Below, one piece after another: positions 1 through 9,839 of a stretch of DNA of 64,000 nucleotides. The stretch is taken from positions 21,879,484 to 21,943,483 of the forward strand of contig CM043968.1 of assembly GCA_014529385.2 (NCBI GenBank). The letters run 5' to 3'. This stretch comes from Adiantum capillus-veneris (Eukaryota > Streptophyta > Polypodiopsida > Polypodiales > Pteridaceae). Within the stretch, counting starts at the first letter, position 1, and each line of letters begins with the position of its first letter. A program made the translations under genes and the position numbers. The notes under the pieces are model-generated. The model was not told the DNA's origin. It did not search any database and saw nothing but the letters and a program-made list of their open reading frames with translations.

Positions 1-471
1 ATTCCAATATATCTGCACATTATACTCTTTTTGCCAAGTCTGTCCCAACAACATGGGGTGTTGTGTGCTTTCATCCTCAACCACATAAAACTTGTGTGGG
101 TAAATATATTGATGTAGTTGTACATGCAATATAGTCCAGCCCAATGTTTTTAGCGAATGTGATGTATTACTTTCCAGCACTTGTGGAGTAAGATATAGTT
201 GACCTTTGGGCTTGAGCTGTTTGTATAATTTGTAAGAGATCAGATTTGCTTGAGCTCCAGAATCAAGCAATGCCGTCGATTCAACTTGATTGCTACCCAC
301 TTTGACTGCAATTATTGGCTCCACTGTGTCTTCACCAAAATTATTTAGTCGAACAGCATTTATTCGCAACGGTGAGCCACATTGTTGTTGTTGTCGTAGA
401 AGCCTTCTTTTTGCAATGCGTTCTTTTGCTTTTTCTTGGGCCTCTTCTCGTACCGTCTGTTTCTCCTTCAT
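1..471 (-). CDS. Second retropepsin ORF downstream of integrase, left copy (cut by window edge)
   Basis: This is the N-terminal part of the ORF that is complete at 29812-30801; here its end lies left of base 1. A basic, glutamine-rich start is followed by an aspartic protease domain with an intact catalytic D-S-G triplet (bases 256-264, context ALLDSGAQANLI). It lies on the minus strand just after the integrase C-terminal domain, in the same frame, separated by two stop codons. The right copy is the one to use for details. Confidence 0.7.
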   Translation of the reverse strand, partial: MKEKQTVREEAQEKAKERIAKRRLLRQQQQCGSPLRINAVRLNNFGEDTVEPIIAVKVGSNQVESTALLDSGAQANLISYKLYKQLKPKGQLYLTPQVLESNTSHSLKTLGWTILHVQLHQYIYPHKFYVVEDESTQHPMLLGQTWQKEYNVQIYWN

Positions 472-537
472 CCGTTGTTTTTATTGATGTATTTGTTGAC
501 GCATATCCAGTGTTAGTCGTAAATGATACTTTTTTAA

Positions 538-1301
538 TCAACACCCACTAATCCAATTTGGCATTTCTTCTCCTGCTAATGTAGCAAGTTTGACAGCTCC
601 ACTTTGTGATAAGTCACTAATCACAAAGGGTCCCATCCCTTGCTTTTTAAGTTTCTTGGCATGTTGCTTCAAGGTATAAACAAGTACATGATCACCTGTT
701 TTGAACTCTTTTGTGCGCACATGCTTGTCAAAAAACTCTTTTTGTCTTCTCTTTTAGATCAAAACTACAACTCTCAATCGAAGTTCATCTAGCTTTTCAA
801 GATCATCTATTCTTGAAGAGAGCTCATGCCCTGTCCATTCTAAGCATTTTGCGACTCGTAGAGTTGGAACTAAAAACTCTATGGGTAATATAGCGTTTAG
901 ACCAAACACCATGTTGTACGGTGTTGTTCCTATCAATGTTTTGTAAGCTACCCTGTACACCCATAGTGTTGAGTGTAACTGTTGATCCCAGTCTGTCCTT
1001 GACTCTGATACAAGTTTAGTCAGAACAGTGCATAGTGTTTTATATGTGGCCTCAGCTTGTCCATTTGTCTGTGGATGATATGGAGCAGATTTTCTATGTA
1101 TGACCATGAATTCCTCTAGCAGATATTCCATGACTTCATTAAAAAAATGTGTTCCTCGATCACTGATAATTTCTATTCGTAATCCATATCTTACAAAGAC
1201 ATTCTCATACAAAAATTATGCACTGGTTCTTGCGTTTGCTTTTTGTGTTGCCTTGGCTTCCGTCCATTTTGTGAGATAGTCCGTAGCCACAATGATATAT
1301 T
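538..1301 (-). pseudogene. Integrase catalytic core (3' half) and C-terminal domain, gypsy element 1 left copy
   Basis: One minus-strand frame runs from 1301 to 538. It contains the second catalytic aspartate (ISDRGTHF), the catalytic glutamate (PQTNGQAEATYK, near 1060-1090) and a C-terminal SH3-like/GPF module (GDHVLVY ... GPFVISD, 538-720). The first aspartate (KWGIDFVGP) lies beyond the nested element, at about 3360. In-frame stops after NARTSA (near 1214), after VVLI (near 752) and after NWISGC (538) break it. No chromodomain is visible. The core is split by the LTR element at 1302-3315, so this copy cannot make integrase as it stands. Confidence 0.9.
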
Positions 1302-1378
1302 TGTTGTAACCTTGGGAAGCTATGGTGGATGGAGCCGGAGGATAGCCATGGCTTGGAGAAAGCACAGCAGAACAGGTT

Positions 1379-1461
<83 letters not shown>

Positions 1462-1610
1462 CAAAAAAAATAATGCTATATTATTTGATGATTGCTTAAC
1501 CTTACATATAAAGGCTTTTTCCTTGCCATGCAACCTTTACTTTAACTGAACTTTACTGCATGCCTATAAGAGGCTTTTCCCACTTACCGGCAAAGGGCTT
1601 GAACCCAACA
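1302..1610 (-). repeat. 3' LTR of nested 2.0 kb element, left copy
   Basis: This 309-bp LTR has TG...CA ends. A (GA)n tract at about 1384-1456 accounts for most of its length difference from the 289-bp partner at 3027-3315. The plus-strand order is fixed by the primer binding site next to the other LTR. Confidence 0.9.
1384..1456. repeat. (GA)n microsatellite inside LTR
   Basis: An almost pure GA run. The matching tract in the right copy (31712-31784) is 2 bp shorter and carries one GACA interruption, so it has changed since the duplication. Confidence 0.95.
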
Positions 1611-1625
1611 ATCCCCCCCTCAAGC
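1611..1625 (-). other. Polypurine tract of nested element
   Basis: On the minus strand a G-rich purine run (GAGGGGGGAT) directly precedes the TGTTGGG start of the 3' LTR, where plus-strand priming is expected. Confidence 0.75.
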
Positions 1626-1956
1626 CCGAACTGGACAAGCAACTCATGATACCTCGAGTTTTTGGTGTCCTCGTCAACCGCCGTGAGTTTTAGGTTTTCT
1701 CACAACCAAGGATTTTTGGTTTATCCATAACCTGGTGCTAGGTGAGTAAACCCCCCTTGAACAGATAGGGTGTAGGTCAAATATGTAGCTACCAAAAATG
1801 GAGTTTTTGGTTCACTGCCAAACCTTGGGTTTATGGTGTACCCAGTAACCTCATGAGAAGTGATAACAACAGGCTGAGAACTGATAAAATGGGAGATCTT
1901 ACCATTTATGGATGGCAGTGTCTATATCCCGTACAAATTTTTTGATATGATGAAAG

Positions 1957-2475
1957 CTAACAAGCATGACAATGACTGACAACAAGTAATGTAAAAGAGG
2001 CTTTGACTGGAAAACATAATTGTGTTGACAGAACATAACAGATGTATGACATTGAACTGGTAAAATACTTTGTGAAATCTTGTACTGCAACCTCGAAGCA
2101 AATTCCATGTGTTGCATCTGTTGATATGTTGAGTGCTTTGAATAAAATCGTCATGGTCTGCATCACTTGCCGCATTGCTAGCTGTATCCGAACCACTAAA
2201 TTGGTATACTTGGCATACGCGTTCGAGAGAGGTGCTGCATGTAAATTAAGATGTTGAAATGTTGTAGGAAAGTGCATACTGGCTTGCCTTGCATTTGATG
2301 GCCATTCAAAATGCTCGATGCACAGAACTCGTTTTGCCGATAGCCACTCTCTTTTTACTAATACACCGGATTGCGGCTGCGGGGTGTGAATCAACACACT
2401 ATGTGTGAATACCCACTTGGATAGAAAGTTCAAGACCAAAATTGGGTGGCCCTTTGTTTTCAGTGTGAAAATCAC
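1957..2475 (-). CDS. Unrecognised 172-codon ORF in the nested element
   Basis: This is the longest open frame between the LTRs. I do not recognise the product: it shows no zinc knuckle, protease, RT or integrase motif, and is rich in hydrophobic and histidine residues. It begins about 550 bp after the 5' LTR, where a gag remnant would sit, and the same frame is open in the right copy (32285-32803). It may be a gag relic or chance; coding function is doubtful. Confidence 0.25.
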   Translation of the reverse strand: MIFTLKTKGHPILVLNFLSKWVFTHSVLIHTPQPQSGVLVKREWLSAKRVLCIEHFEWPSNARQASMHFPTTFQHLNLHAAPLSNAYAKYTNLVVRIQLAMRQVMQTMTILFKALNISTDATHGICFEVAVQDFTKYFTSSMSYICYVLSTQLCFPVKASFTLLVVSHCHAC

Positions 2476-3006
2476 AATAAAACATAATTAAAAAAAAAAC
2501 GAGTTGTCTGTAGCAGCAGTCGAAACATGCGATGGCGAGCTTTGCAGAGAGAAGATGATCAAGGTTCATCACCATCCCAAACATTGCAGATGGCTTTGCT
2601 TAGATTGCTATAGGTCAGCGCTGCTTGGGAGGTTCTCTGAAGCACCGAAAACCAACACAGCTTGGCCTTGATAAGCTTAGCTCTGCATCTATCTCCGCCT
2701 CCTTCTCTTGCGTCTTGAGATGCAGCAGCCAACGAAGTCTTGCTCACCTAGGAACCTACGTTTTTATATGCTGGCTCGCCGTTGGAGCCATAATTGGGGT
2801 CTGCTCTCGACAGTTCAACAAAAGGCAGTGTTTTGAAAGGCAACTGCCAAGGCACCAGCACCTACGAGCTCCTATGTTTCAAGATGTTGTGTTGTGACTG
2901 TGTACCAAACCGGCAGAGTCTCTCCTTGCTACTGCGTTTGGATGTGCACCTGGTAGTTGTAGAGGCACCGCCTGTGGGCGTCTTGAGAAGCCAGCACCGA
3001 AGGAGC

Positions 3007-3025
3007 GCCGAAGCTCTGATACCAG
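3007..3025 (-). other. tRNA-iMet-type primer binding site of nested element
   Basis: On the minus strand, immediately inside the 5' LTR, the sequence reads TGGTATCAGAGC followed by TTCGGCG. TGGTATCAGAGC is the plant initiator-tRNA complement commonly seen in LTR elements. This fixes the element as minus-strand oriented. Confidence 0.9.
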
Positions 3026-3026
3026 T

Positions 3027-3107
3027 TGTTGTAACCTTGGGAAGCTATGGTGGATGGAGCCGGAGGATAGCCATGGCTTGAAGGGAGGAGCACAATAGAA
3101 CAAGTTG

Positions 3108-3164
<57 letters not shown>

Positions 3165-3315
3165 CGACACAGAGATGCAACAAAAAAAAAACGCTATATT
3201 ATTTGATGATTGCTTAACCTTACATATAAAGGCTTTTTTCTTGCCATGCAACCTTTACTTTAACTGAACTTTACTGCATGCCTCCCACTGACCGGCAAAG
3301 GGCTTGAACCCAACA
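3027..3315 (-). repeat. 5' LTR of nested 2.0 kb element, left copy
   Basis: This 289-bp LTR starts at TGTTGTAACC on the plus strand and ends CCCAACA. It contains a (GA)n tract at about 3111-3161. It differs from its partner by small indels (for example an AGGCTTTTCC segment present only in the other LTR), so the insertion is not brand new. Confidence 0.9.
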
Positions 3316-3320
3316 ATATT

Positions 3321-3999
3321 GGGTATGGGTGCGATATGCAGGGGGTGAAATAGGCCCCACAAAATCAATGCCCCATTTTGCAAATGCCCTTGCTCCCATC
3401 ATTGGCCGTAGTGGCATCTCATCTCTCTTTATCGGCACCTTGGTGCGCTGACATGCGTCACATCGCTTTACAAAGTCCTCAGCATACATATGCAATGTAG
3501 GCCACCATATTCCTGCGGTTAAGACAATTTTTGCCATCTTTTCGCCTGAAAATGGCCTCCACTTATTTCTCCATGTGTGTGTTCTAGAATCAGCAAGTAT
3601 TCACTTTCACTTGCATAGACTCTAAGTTGGTTGTCCTTTCCTCGCTTGTAGAGTTGATTCCCAATTAAATTAAAGGCGCGAGCCTCCAACTCTATTGCCC
3701 TTTTCCGCGCTTTTGTTATGTTTTCAGAAAATGTCCTTGTTGTTAAGAAATCAATGATATATTGACTCCATGCAGGTGCGATGTTTACCTGAAATAGTGT
3801 CGCGTGATCCATCAGTCGTTTGTCACTACATATAGTACAATTGTTAACATAAGAATGTGTGTCAGCATACATAGTTGGCCAATAAACTCCTAATTGTTTC
3901 AATCTTTGGTGTGTTTTCATTGTTGAACAATGAAATGCACAATCCTGGACGTATGTTTCTTTAAGATAACACTCGAATTCCTCAGGATTTATACATAAT
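3321..3999 (-). pseudogene. Integrase N-terminal zinc region with two HHCC modules, left copy
   Basis: Minus-strand frames over this stretch encode two H-C zinc modules in a row. The first is HX6HX23CX2C (around HCSTMKTH ... YVNNCTIC, 3830-3945). The second is HX6HX~30CX2C (HGEISGGH ... VKRCDAC, 3440-3575), followed by the first core aspartate KWGIDFVGP. A one-base frameshift near 3530 separates the second histidine pair from its cysteines. Gypsy integrases normally have one such module; the upstream one lies in the spacer after RNase H. The nested element follows at 3315. Confidence 0.8.
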
Positions 4000-4031
4000 C
4001 GTAGAATTTGGTCCGAGCCTAGATGATATAG

Positions 4032-4892
4032 TCATCCTGCAATCAACTGGAATTTTTTTGTTTGTCGAATTGTTTGTTGTTTGGATCTGTCTTCCTTGTT
4101 ATCAAATCTACCTCCAAAGGAAAGAATACTAACAATTTCTTGAGACCATTTGGGTATCATTTCAATATTGAAAAGATAAGCATCACGTATGTCATCGTTT
4201 ACTCCTTCAGGAGCTTCCCCGTTTTGCAGCCTTGAAAGATGATCGGCCCGTAGATGATTTTTACCCTTTTTGACTACCACTGTGAAGTCAAATTCTATCA
4301 ATATAATAAACCAGCGTACAATTCTCCCAGTATTGCATGGTTTATTTACTAGATACAAAAGAGCTTGATGATCTGTGAAGAACACAAATTTGTTTGCGAG
4401 CAAATATTGCCGAAATTTATTTACAGCGTAAATCATTCCTAACCACTCTCTTTCAGTGGTTGCGTAGTTCTTTTCTGCACTATTTAGTTGTCAGCTTGCA
4501 TAACAAACTGGGAAATCCATTGTTCCATCTCCAGGTTGAGCCAGAATACTTCCAATTGCATATGCAGATGCATCAATGTGAACATGGAATATCTTTTCCC
4601 AATCTGGTGCTTTTAGTACAGCTACTGATACAAGGTTTTCTTTGAGCTTTTGGAATGAAGTTTCACAATCCTCAGTCCAGTCGAAACTGACTAATAAGCG
4701 ATACAGAGGTTGTGCAATGACTGCATACATATATATGAATCTTTGATAATATCCGCAGTGTCCCATGAAGGATTGTACTTGTTTGGCATTAGTGGGCCTG
4801 GGCAAGTCTACTATGACTCTGATTTTGTCTGGGTCAGTGGTTATGCCATTTCTTGAGACAATATGTCCTAAGATGCGGCCTTGCCTAACCAT
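4032..4892 (-). pseudogene. RT connection and RNase H, gypsy element 1 left copy
   Basis: The frame at 4892-4491 carries the RT thumb/connection (GRILGHIVSRNG, FMGHCGYYQRFI) and the start of RNase H with its first aspartate (VHIDASAYAIGSILAQ). A stop near 4491 and a gap of about 55 bp separate it from 4436-4032, which holds FFTDHQALLYL and the RADHLSRL end that is typical of gypsy RNase H. It follows RT and precedes the zinc region of integrase. The stops make it non-functional as read. Confidence 0.9.
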
Positions 4893-5884
4893 AAAAATGC
4901 ACTTTTTCGGGTTGAGATAGATTCGATATGTTCTGCATTTCTCAAATACCTTTTGTAAATGGTCAGTATGTTCGTCTCATAGAAGAGAGTGTACAAAAAG
5001 ATCATCCATATATATTTCTAAGAATATTCTCAAGTATTCTTTGAACGCATGAGTCATTAACCTTTGAAAGGTAGCTGGGGCATTGGTCAAGCCAAAAGGC
5101 ATAACTCTATATGCATATATTCCCCATTCTGTGGCAAACGCTGTTTTGTGTTGATCCTCTACTTCAATTGCCAGTTGGTTATACCCTGAAAATCCATCTA
5201 AAAATGAATAAGCCTATTTCCCAGCCACCCTCTCAAGTACATGTTCGGTGATCGGCAAGGGATAATTATCCCTTATTGTGGCTGCATTTACGTTTTTGAG
5301 GTTCACACACACATGCATCTTTCCGTTCTTTTTGGGGACAACCACAATGGGTGACACCCAATCTGTTTGTTTGATTTCATAGATGAATTCAGCATCCATC
5401 AGCTTGTCAATCTCCTCCTTGATTCGTTAGCAAATGTGTCATTATATGTGTAAGGACGTTGTTTTGCTACCTTTGGCATCTGATTTCAATGGAATTGTGT
5501 GTTGGCATATCGATGGATCAACTCCTTGAGGTCTTTGTAGGACCATGCAAACACATCTTTATACTTCTTGAGAAGTTGTGTTAGCAGTTCTTCTTCTTGG
5601 GGATCTAAATCAGTTGCTATATAGACCGGCTGAGGCTTTTCACCTGGCGCAGCAAGGTCTATCAGTTTTTCATTTTCCGGCCCATCGTAAGATTCCTGGT
5701 TTCTTCTTTCCCTGACTGGTGGTGTCGTTATGATTTTTCTGTCCTGGATGGTGAATTTTTTATAGTGGGATGGTACATTCATGTTTCCTTTTTCAAACTC
5801 CTCCTTACCATCACTTTCTCCCTCAGTAGTCCATACCTCTTGTAATGACCGTTTTAGTTCTTGGTATTTCTTTTTACGCTCCAT
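4893..5884 (-). pseudogene. Reverse transcriptase, gypsy element 1 left copy
   Basis: The minus strand encodes the RT fingers (SPIVVVPKKNGK, about 5340), palm (FSGYNQLAIEVEDQ, MPFGLTNAPATFQRL) and the catalytic YMDD box at 5001-5012, so the active-site residues survive. In-frame stops occur near 5213 and 4978 and there is a frame break near 5430. The upstream part (5486-5884) is the acidic linker before RT, ending in a DVFAWSYKDL motif. The order PR-RT-RH-INT is that of Ty3/gypsy. Confidence 0.92.
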
Positions 5885-6712
5885 TTTGGTCCACTTTGGG
5901 TTTTTTGTTTTTTCCTGTTTTGATTGTTGAGATTTTTTTTATTTTGTTTCTATTTTAGTCTTTCGTACCTGTTTTATTTCCTCTTGCGTTCCTTCCCTTT
6001 GAACTTTTGAGAATCTGCCTTATATTTGGTCTTTTACACAATCCTCTGCTTTGACAAGCATTAGATAGTGAGTTTTATCTTTTATCCTGGGCATCAAGTT
6101 CTCTCTAATTTTGTTTTCTGCTCTTTTCTTTCTATAGCGTTCCTGGCGTCTAGGGTGCTGATTGGCATAATCATAAAACTTGATATTCACTATTTTCTCC
6201 CCACGCTCGCTTGAGCTGTCTGAACACTCGTTATCAGCATCGTTATCTACCTCCAGATGCTAAGAGAAGTTATAAAACTCTTCTTGTTTTGGTAGTTCTA
6301 CAATCTCATCTCCTACTGGTATAAGGCTTACCATGTAATAGGGTAGCACATCATAGCCCTCCTTATCGCAAAATTTTGTCGTTGGGCTATCTGTAATGGT
6401 ACAGACATCCAATGTTGCTAGTATGTGTTTCCATTTCAGAGGTTCTAAGGCATCTTCGGGAAAAGGTTTTGGAATGTAATCCTTGTCCTCTATAGCTCTT
6501 TTTCAGACGCATTCCTCTCTTTTTAATCTTCCACAATGTGAAGCTCCGCACATCCATAGCTCTTTTTTTTGCCATAACCCTGCTGGGAGTTTGGGCCCTG
6601 CCAATGTAGTTGAATCAAACTCTTCCACTGATGTCTGGTTCACATCTCTGTAACTATGGTCTTTTAGGTATATTTTGGTTGTAGTCTCACCATGTCTGAG
6701 GTATATGTGGTC
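5885..6712 (-). other. Degenerate protease-RT linker
   Basis: About 830 bp between protease and RT with only short open stretches on the minus strand (for example 6387-6575). I see no enzymatic motif. By position it is decayed polyprotein linker. The same sequence, with no difference that I noticed, occurs at 36203-37030. Confidence 0.6.
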
Positions 6713-7108
6713 TTAACCCCAATCCTGGACCATCTTTAATTGTCTCATGAATGGTCTTCCCAAGATGATCTCGTAATTGTTCTTTTTGTCAAAATTGACT
6801 ATTGCAAATGTATGCTCATACTCGATTCCACACGAGGTGACAATTAATTTTTCTAGAAGTCCTAGAGACTTTTCCATGAACCCATATGCCAGTTGCAAGT
6901 TCATTCTGGTAGCTCTCAAAGCCGGTTTTCCCCATTTTTTCCAGATTTCCTTGGTGGCGATAGAGCCTCCTACTCCACTGTAAAGAATAGCTTTGGAAAC
7001 TACTCCTTGGAATTCTACTGGTAGTGTGGTATTTCCATCTTCTTCCTCGCAATATTCTCCAACCTTGTTTAAAGATACAGGCTTAGAGTTTAGTTGAGGC
7101 TTGTCCAA
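6713..7108 (-). pseudogene. First retropepsin (gag-proximal) with lost catalytic aspartate
   Basis: A 131-codon frame has the retropepsin layout: a beta hairpin leading to the active site and a C-terminal IILGRPFMRQL motif. The catalytic triplet reads Y-S-G (AILYSGVGGS, near 6975-6985) where D-S/T-G is required; TAC for GAC is a single-base change. The same change is in the right copy, so it preceded the duplication. It lies between gag and RT in the normal place. Function as an aspartic protease would be lost. Confidence 0.85.
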
Positions 7109-7362
7109 TTATCTGATCCCTTCTTCAAGCTTCGAGGTGGGGTCTTTTACTCCTAACTTTTCTAAGCATTTGCCTACGGTGGTCCACATGTTTGGCCATA
7201 ACCTTAGGACTTCGGCTAATGCGATTGTGCATACCACAGGGGTGGACAATAACTCAATCAACCCTTGTGAATCCATCTCTTTGTTAGAAGAAAGTCTTTG
7301 AGATGGGATTGCTCTCACCTCATACTTGGCTTCATACTCCCCTAGGTAAGAGGGTAGAGTTT

Positions 7363-8184
7363 TTAGCGGTCTGGTTGGCTGTACCCTGAACTAATTGATC
7401 CCTGGTCTCCCCCTTGTGAATGCATATCAAAGTTCAATTGTGATCTTGCCTCAAATTCTTCAATAGGAGGTAAGATCTCATTTTTCTCTTTAGCTTCGTT
7501 GGCATTGCGGATTTGCTTCCATAGGTCATCTAGACCGTTACAATCCTTACCCATTTCTACCAATGTTTTAGGCTGAAAACCATCAATTGTCTCATCTATT
7601 GTATTTGGCACTATGATAGGTTCTCCCCAAGACTCAGAGGCAGTCATGAGTCTCTCCTTCGTGTCTGCTTGTTTCTCTAAAGTTGGTTTGATAGGGGTTG
7701 GAGTTGGTACTTCGTGCCAACTTGCAGGTTTACCAAGCGGGTTTTCTATCAAGGATTGGGCTGTTTCAATCATCTTTCGACACATTTCTAACCTCTGTTT
7801 TTCTATTTCTGCATATGGATAGGTCATCCATCTTTGCTCTTGGGTTTGGTTATTTTTTAGTCTGGCTTCGTATGCTTTTAAAAGTGTGTCTAACTGCTCA
7901 TTTACCTTTTCTGCCAACATTGATCCTCCTGATCCTGCACTTTTGGGTTCTGCTATTTCCTGGGGTGCTATGGTTGGTGCAGTGTGTGAGCTTAAACTAG
8001 TTAGATCCTCTAACCGCTCTAATCTATCCTTTGTGTGTTTTAACTCCCCGGATAGAGCCGTTTTCTCTCGTTCTCTCCTGGCTTTCATACGCGCCTTTCT
8101 AGCTTTCCAAGTGCTTCTCTGATTTTTCATTTTTGAACTTGGGGCATCGGTTTTTGGTTCTTCAATTATGGGTTCATTCGACAT
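7363..8184 (-). CDS. Gag-pol linker protein, 273 codons, element 1 left copy
   Basis: A long open frame downstream of the zinc knuckles, highly charged, with a basic segment (KARKARMKARRERE) near residues 28-42 and predicted helical, E/K/Q-rich character to about residue 140. I recognise no enzymatic domain. Its counterpart in element A (11476-12259) keeps the reading frame while differing at many sites, which hints at past selection on the protein. Likely role: C-terminal Gag or a spacer processed by protease. Copy 7109-7318 continues it towards the protease in another frame. Confidence 0.6.
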   Translation of the reverse strand: MSNEPIIEEPKTDAPSSKMKNQRSTWKARKARMKARREREKTALSGELKHTKDRLERLEDLTSLSSHTAPTIAPQEIAEPKSAGSGGSMLAEKVNEQLDTLLKAYEARLKNNQTQEQRWMTYPYAEIEKQRLEMCRKMIETAQSLIENPLGKPASWHEVPTPTPIKPTLEKQADTKERLMTASESWGEPIIVPNTIDETIDGFQPKTLVEMGKDCNGLDDLWKQIRNANEAKEKNEILPPIEEFEARSQLNFDMHSQGGDQGSISSGYSQPDR

Positions 8185-8322
8185 TCTTTGAGCTTGGGCT
8201 CGAGCTTGGGCTCATGTCACTGCCTGAATAGGTAGTACTGTCTCGTTTTCTAACCCTCCACTGGAAGGCACTGCTTCCAGCATGTTCAAGGTAGTTTTTG
8301 CTCCTTTACTCGGGTTCTTAGG

Positions 8323-8433
8323 GCAATCAGGAATCAAATGAGTAATTCCACACTCGGTGCAATATGCGTTGACTCTAATGATTTCATCATGAGGACAGTC
8401 TCTTAGCCAATGGTCTCCACCACACTTGTAGCA
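8323..8433 (-). pseudogene. Nucleocapsid: two CX2CX3HX4C zinc knuckles
   Basis: Minus-strand translation gives CYKCGGDHWLRDC (8396-8433) and then CTECGITHLIPDC (8323-8361). Both have three residues between the second Cys and the His, where the usual retroviral knuckle has four. They bind RNA in Gag. They lie between the capsid ORF and the 273-codon linker, in frames broken by stops. Confidence 0.85.
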
Positions 8434-8597
8434 GGGTCCCTTAGGCTGTTGAGGTGCTCCTTGAATTCCTCTTTGTTGGTATGTATGTCTCTACCTGCCC
8501 ATGCCTCTGTTGGCTATGAACAACAATGTTCGTTCATCCAAGCTATATCTTCCTTCTCTTGCTGCCTGTGCAGTTGTTGGTGGTCCTGCACTTTCCA

Positions 8598-9680
8598 TCA
8601 TACTCCAAGGTCTGGCGTCGGGGGTTCTTCCGGTGGATAATAGACAGGATTTGCAGCATATTCATTGGGATATTCGTAATATGCATGCATAGGCACCAAA
8701 ACCTTCTCTTCTGGTTCATTTACTGTTGGTGTGTATCTTATGCCGACTGGTCGTAATCCGGGTAGGGGTGGTTGCTGCCCCAACACTGGTTGTGGTCTTT
8801 CTACACCTATGGGTCTTGGTAGGTTTCTTGCTTGATACCTAGGCATCGATGGAAGTTGAGGAGATGCTACCTGAGCCTGGGGAGCATAAGGTCTCTCTCT
8901 CACATATCCCTTGTTATAATAACATTCCTCTGTAACATGGTTTGTCCATTTTTGTTCAATAGAACACCACTTTGGCTGTTTAGCCTGAGGCTTGGCATAC
9001 AGGTTAATCTTTTTTAGCACTTCCTCTACAAGCTGCTCCTGGCTTAGAGCTACTTCTCCTTTCGGTGCTGTCTTAGCGGACTTTCTTCCACTTTGTTGTG
9101 AGGATGAATCGTCGTCAAGATCCTTAAATTCACCCTCCTTGTAGACCGCACAATTGTCTACAAGGTAAAGAGCCTCCTTAGTTAACTCATTTAACGTTGT
9201 GTTCCTCTTCATATATAAGTCCTTCTGGAGATTTGCATTCCTTAGTCCTTAAATAAATATAAGCAAAAGTCTGGACTGAGTTGGCAGTTCTTCCACAGGG
9301 CAGAACTTAACATATCTTTTTAGTCGTAGGGCTACCTTTCGCACAGACTCCCCTTCTTTTTGTTTGAATTTATGGATTTGTGAGACTGTATTATGAGCTA
9401 TCCCCCTTTGTGAGAATTCCTCAATAAACTCGTCAAACACCTCCTCCAAAGACTCAAAGTCTCTACGCTCCACAGAGTCAAACCAAGTAGCAGCATCCTC
9501 CTCTAGGGTCAGTCCAAACCCTGCAAATTGGGTAGGGAAGTCTAACACCTCTTCAACTCTAATTACACGCACAAAGGCTGCTACATGATCCCTAGGATCT
9601 CTATTTCCCGTGTATTTCTTGTTTACCCATTTTTGCACCTGAGAAGGTCTAATTCTACGATGGTCTATAAATCTCATCAT
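8598..9680 (-). pseudogene. Gag capsid domain, split by a premature stop (left copy)
   Basis: This has a typical plant retrotransposon Gag core: DPRDHVAAFVRVI, a WFDSV segment, EFSQRGIAHNTVSQIHKFKQKEGESV, then a Pro/Gln/Tyr-rich tail. In this copy base 9251 is A on the plus strand, which turns a Gln codon into TAA after LLLIFI and splits the frame at 9249. The right copy has G there and is open for 360 codons (38916-39998). The difference therefore arose after the duplication. Confidence 0.92.
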
Positions 9681-9839
9681 TGGTTCTCCTCGTCCTACTC
9701 GATATATCTCCTCTGGTCTCCGGTAGTGGGAGGGTTCCTCTCCCAGAGATGCTCCTAAGCCATAATTTTTAACGGTTTTTGCAAGAGATGGTTCCTCTCT
9801 TCGAAATCACTCTATAGGTTGTCTTCTAGGCTATGTTGA

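Larger units (their letters stand above)
1302..3315 (-). mobile_element. Nested non-autonomous LTR retrotransposon (2.0 kb) inside integrase
   Basis: The element has direct LTRs at 1302-1610 and 3027-3315 that start TGTTG and end CAACA, flanked by a perfect 5-bp target duplication ATATT (1297-1301 and 3316-3320). On the minus strand the 5' LTR (3027-3315) is followed by a primer binding site matching tRNA-iMet, and a polypurine tract precedes the 3' LTR. The internal 1.4 kb has no gag or pol domain that I recognise, so it must be moved by another element. The reading frame of integrase resumes cleanly on both sides, which confirms the boundaries. Confidence 0.92.

Noticed and set aside
7698-8000. 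Hydrophobic 100-codon plus-strand frame that looks like membrane segments
   Set aside because: It is the antisense shadow of the charged 273-codon gag-pol linker.
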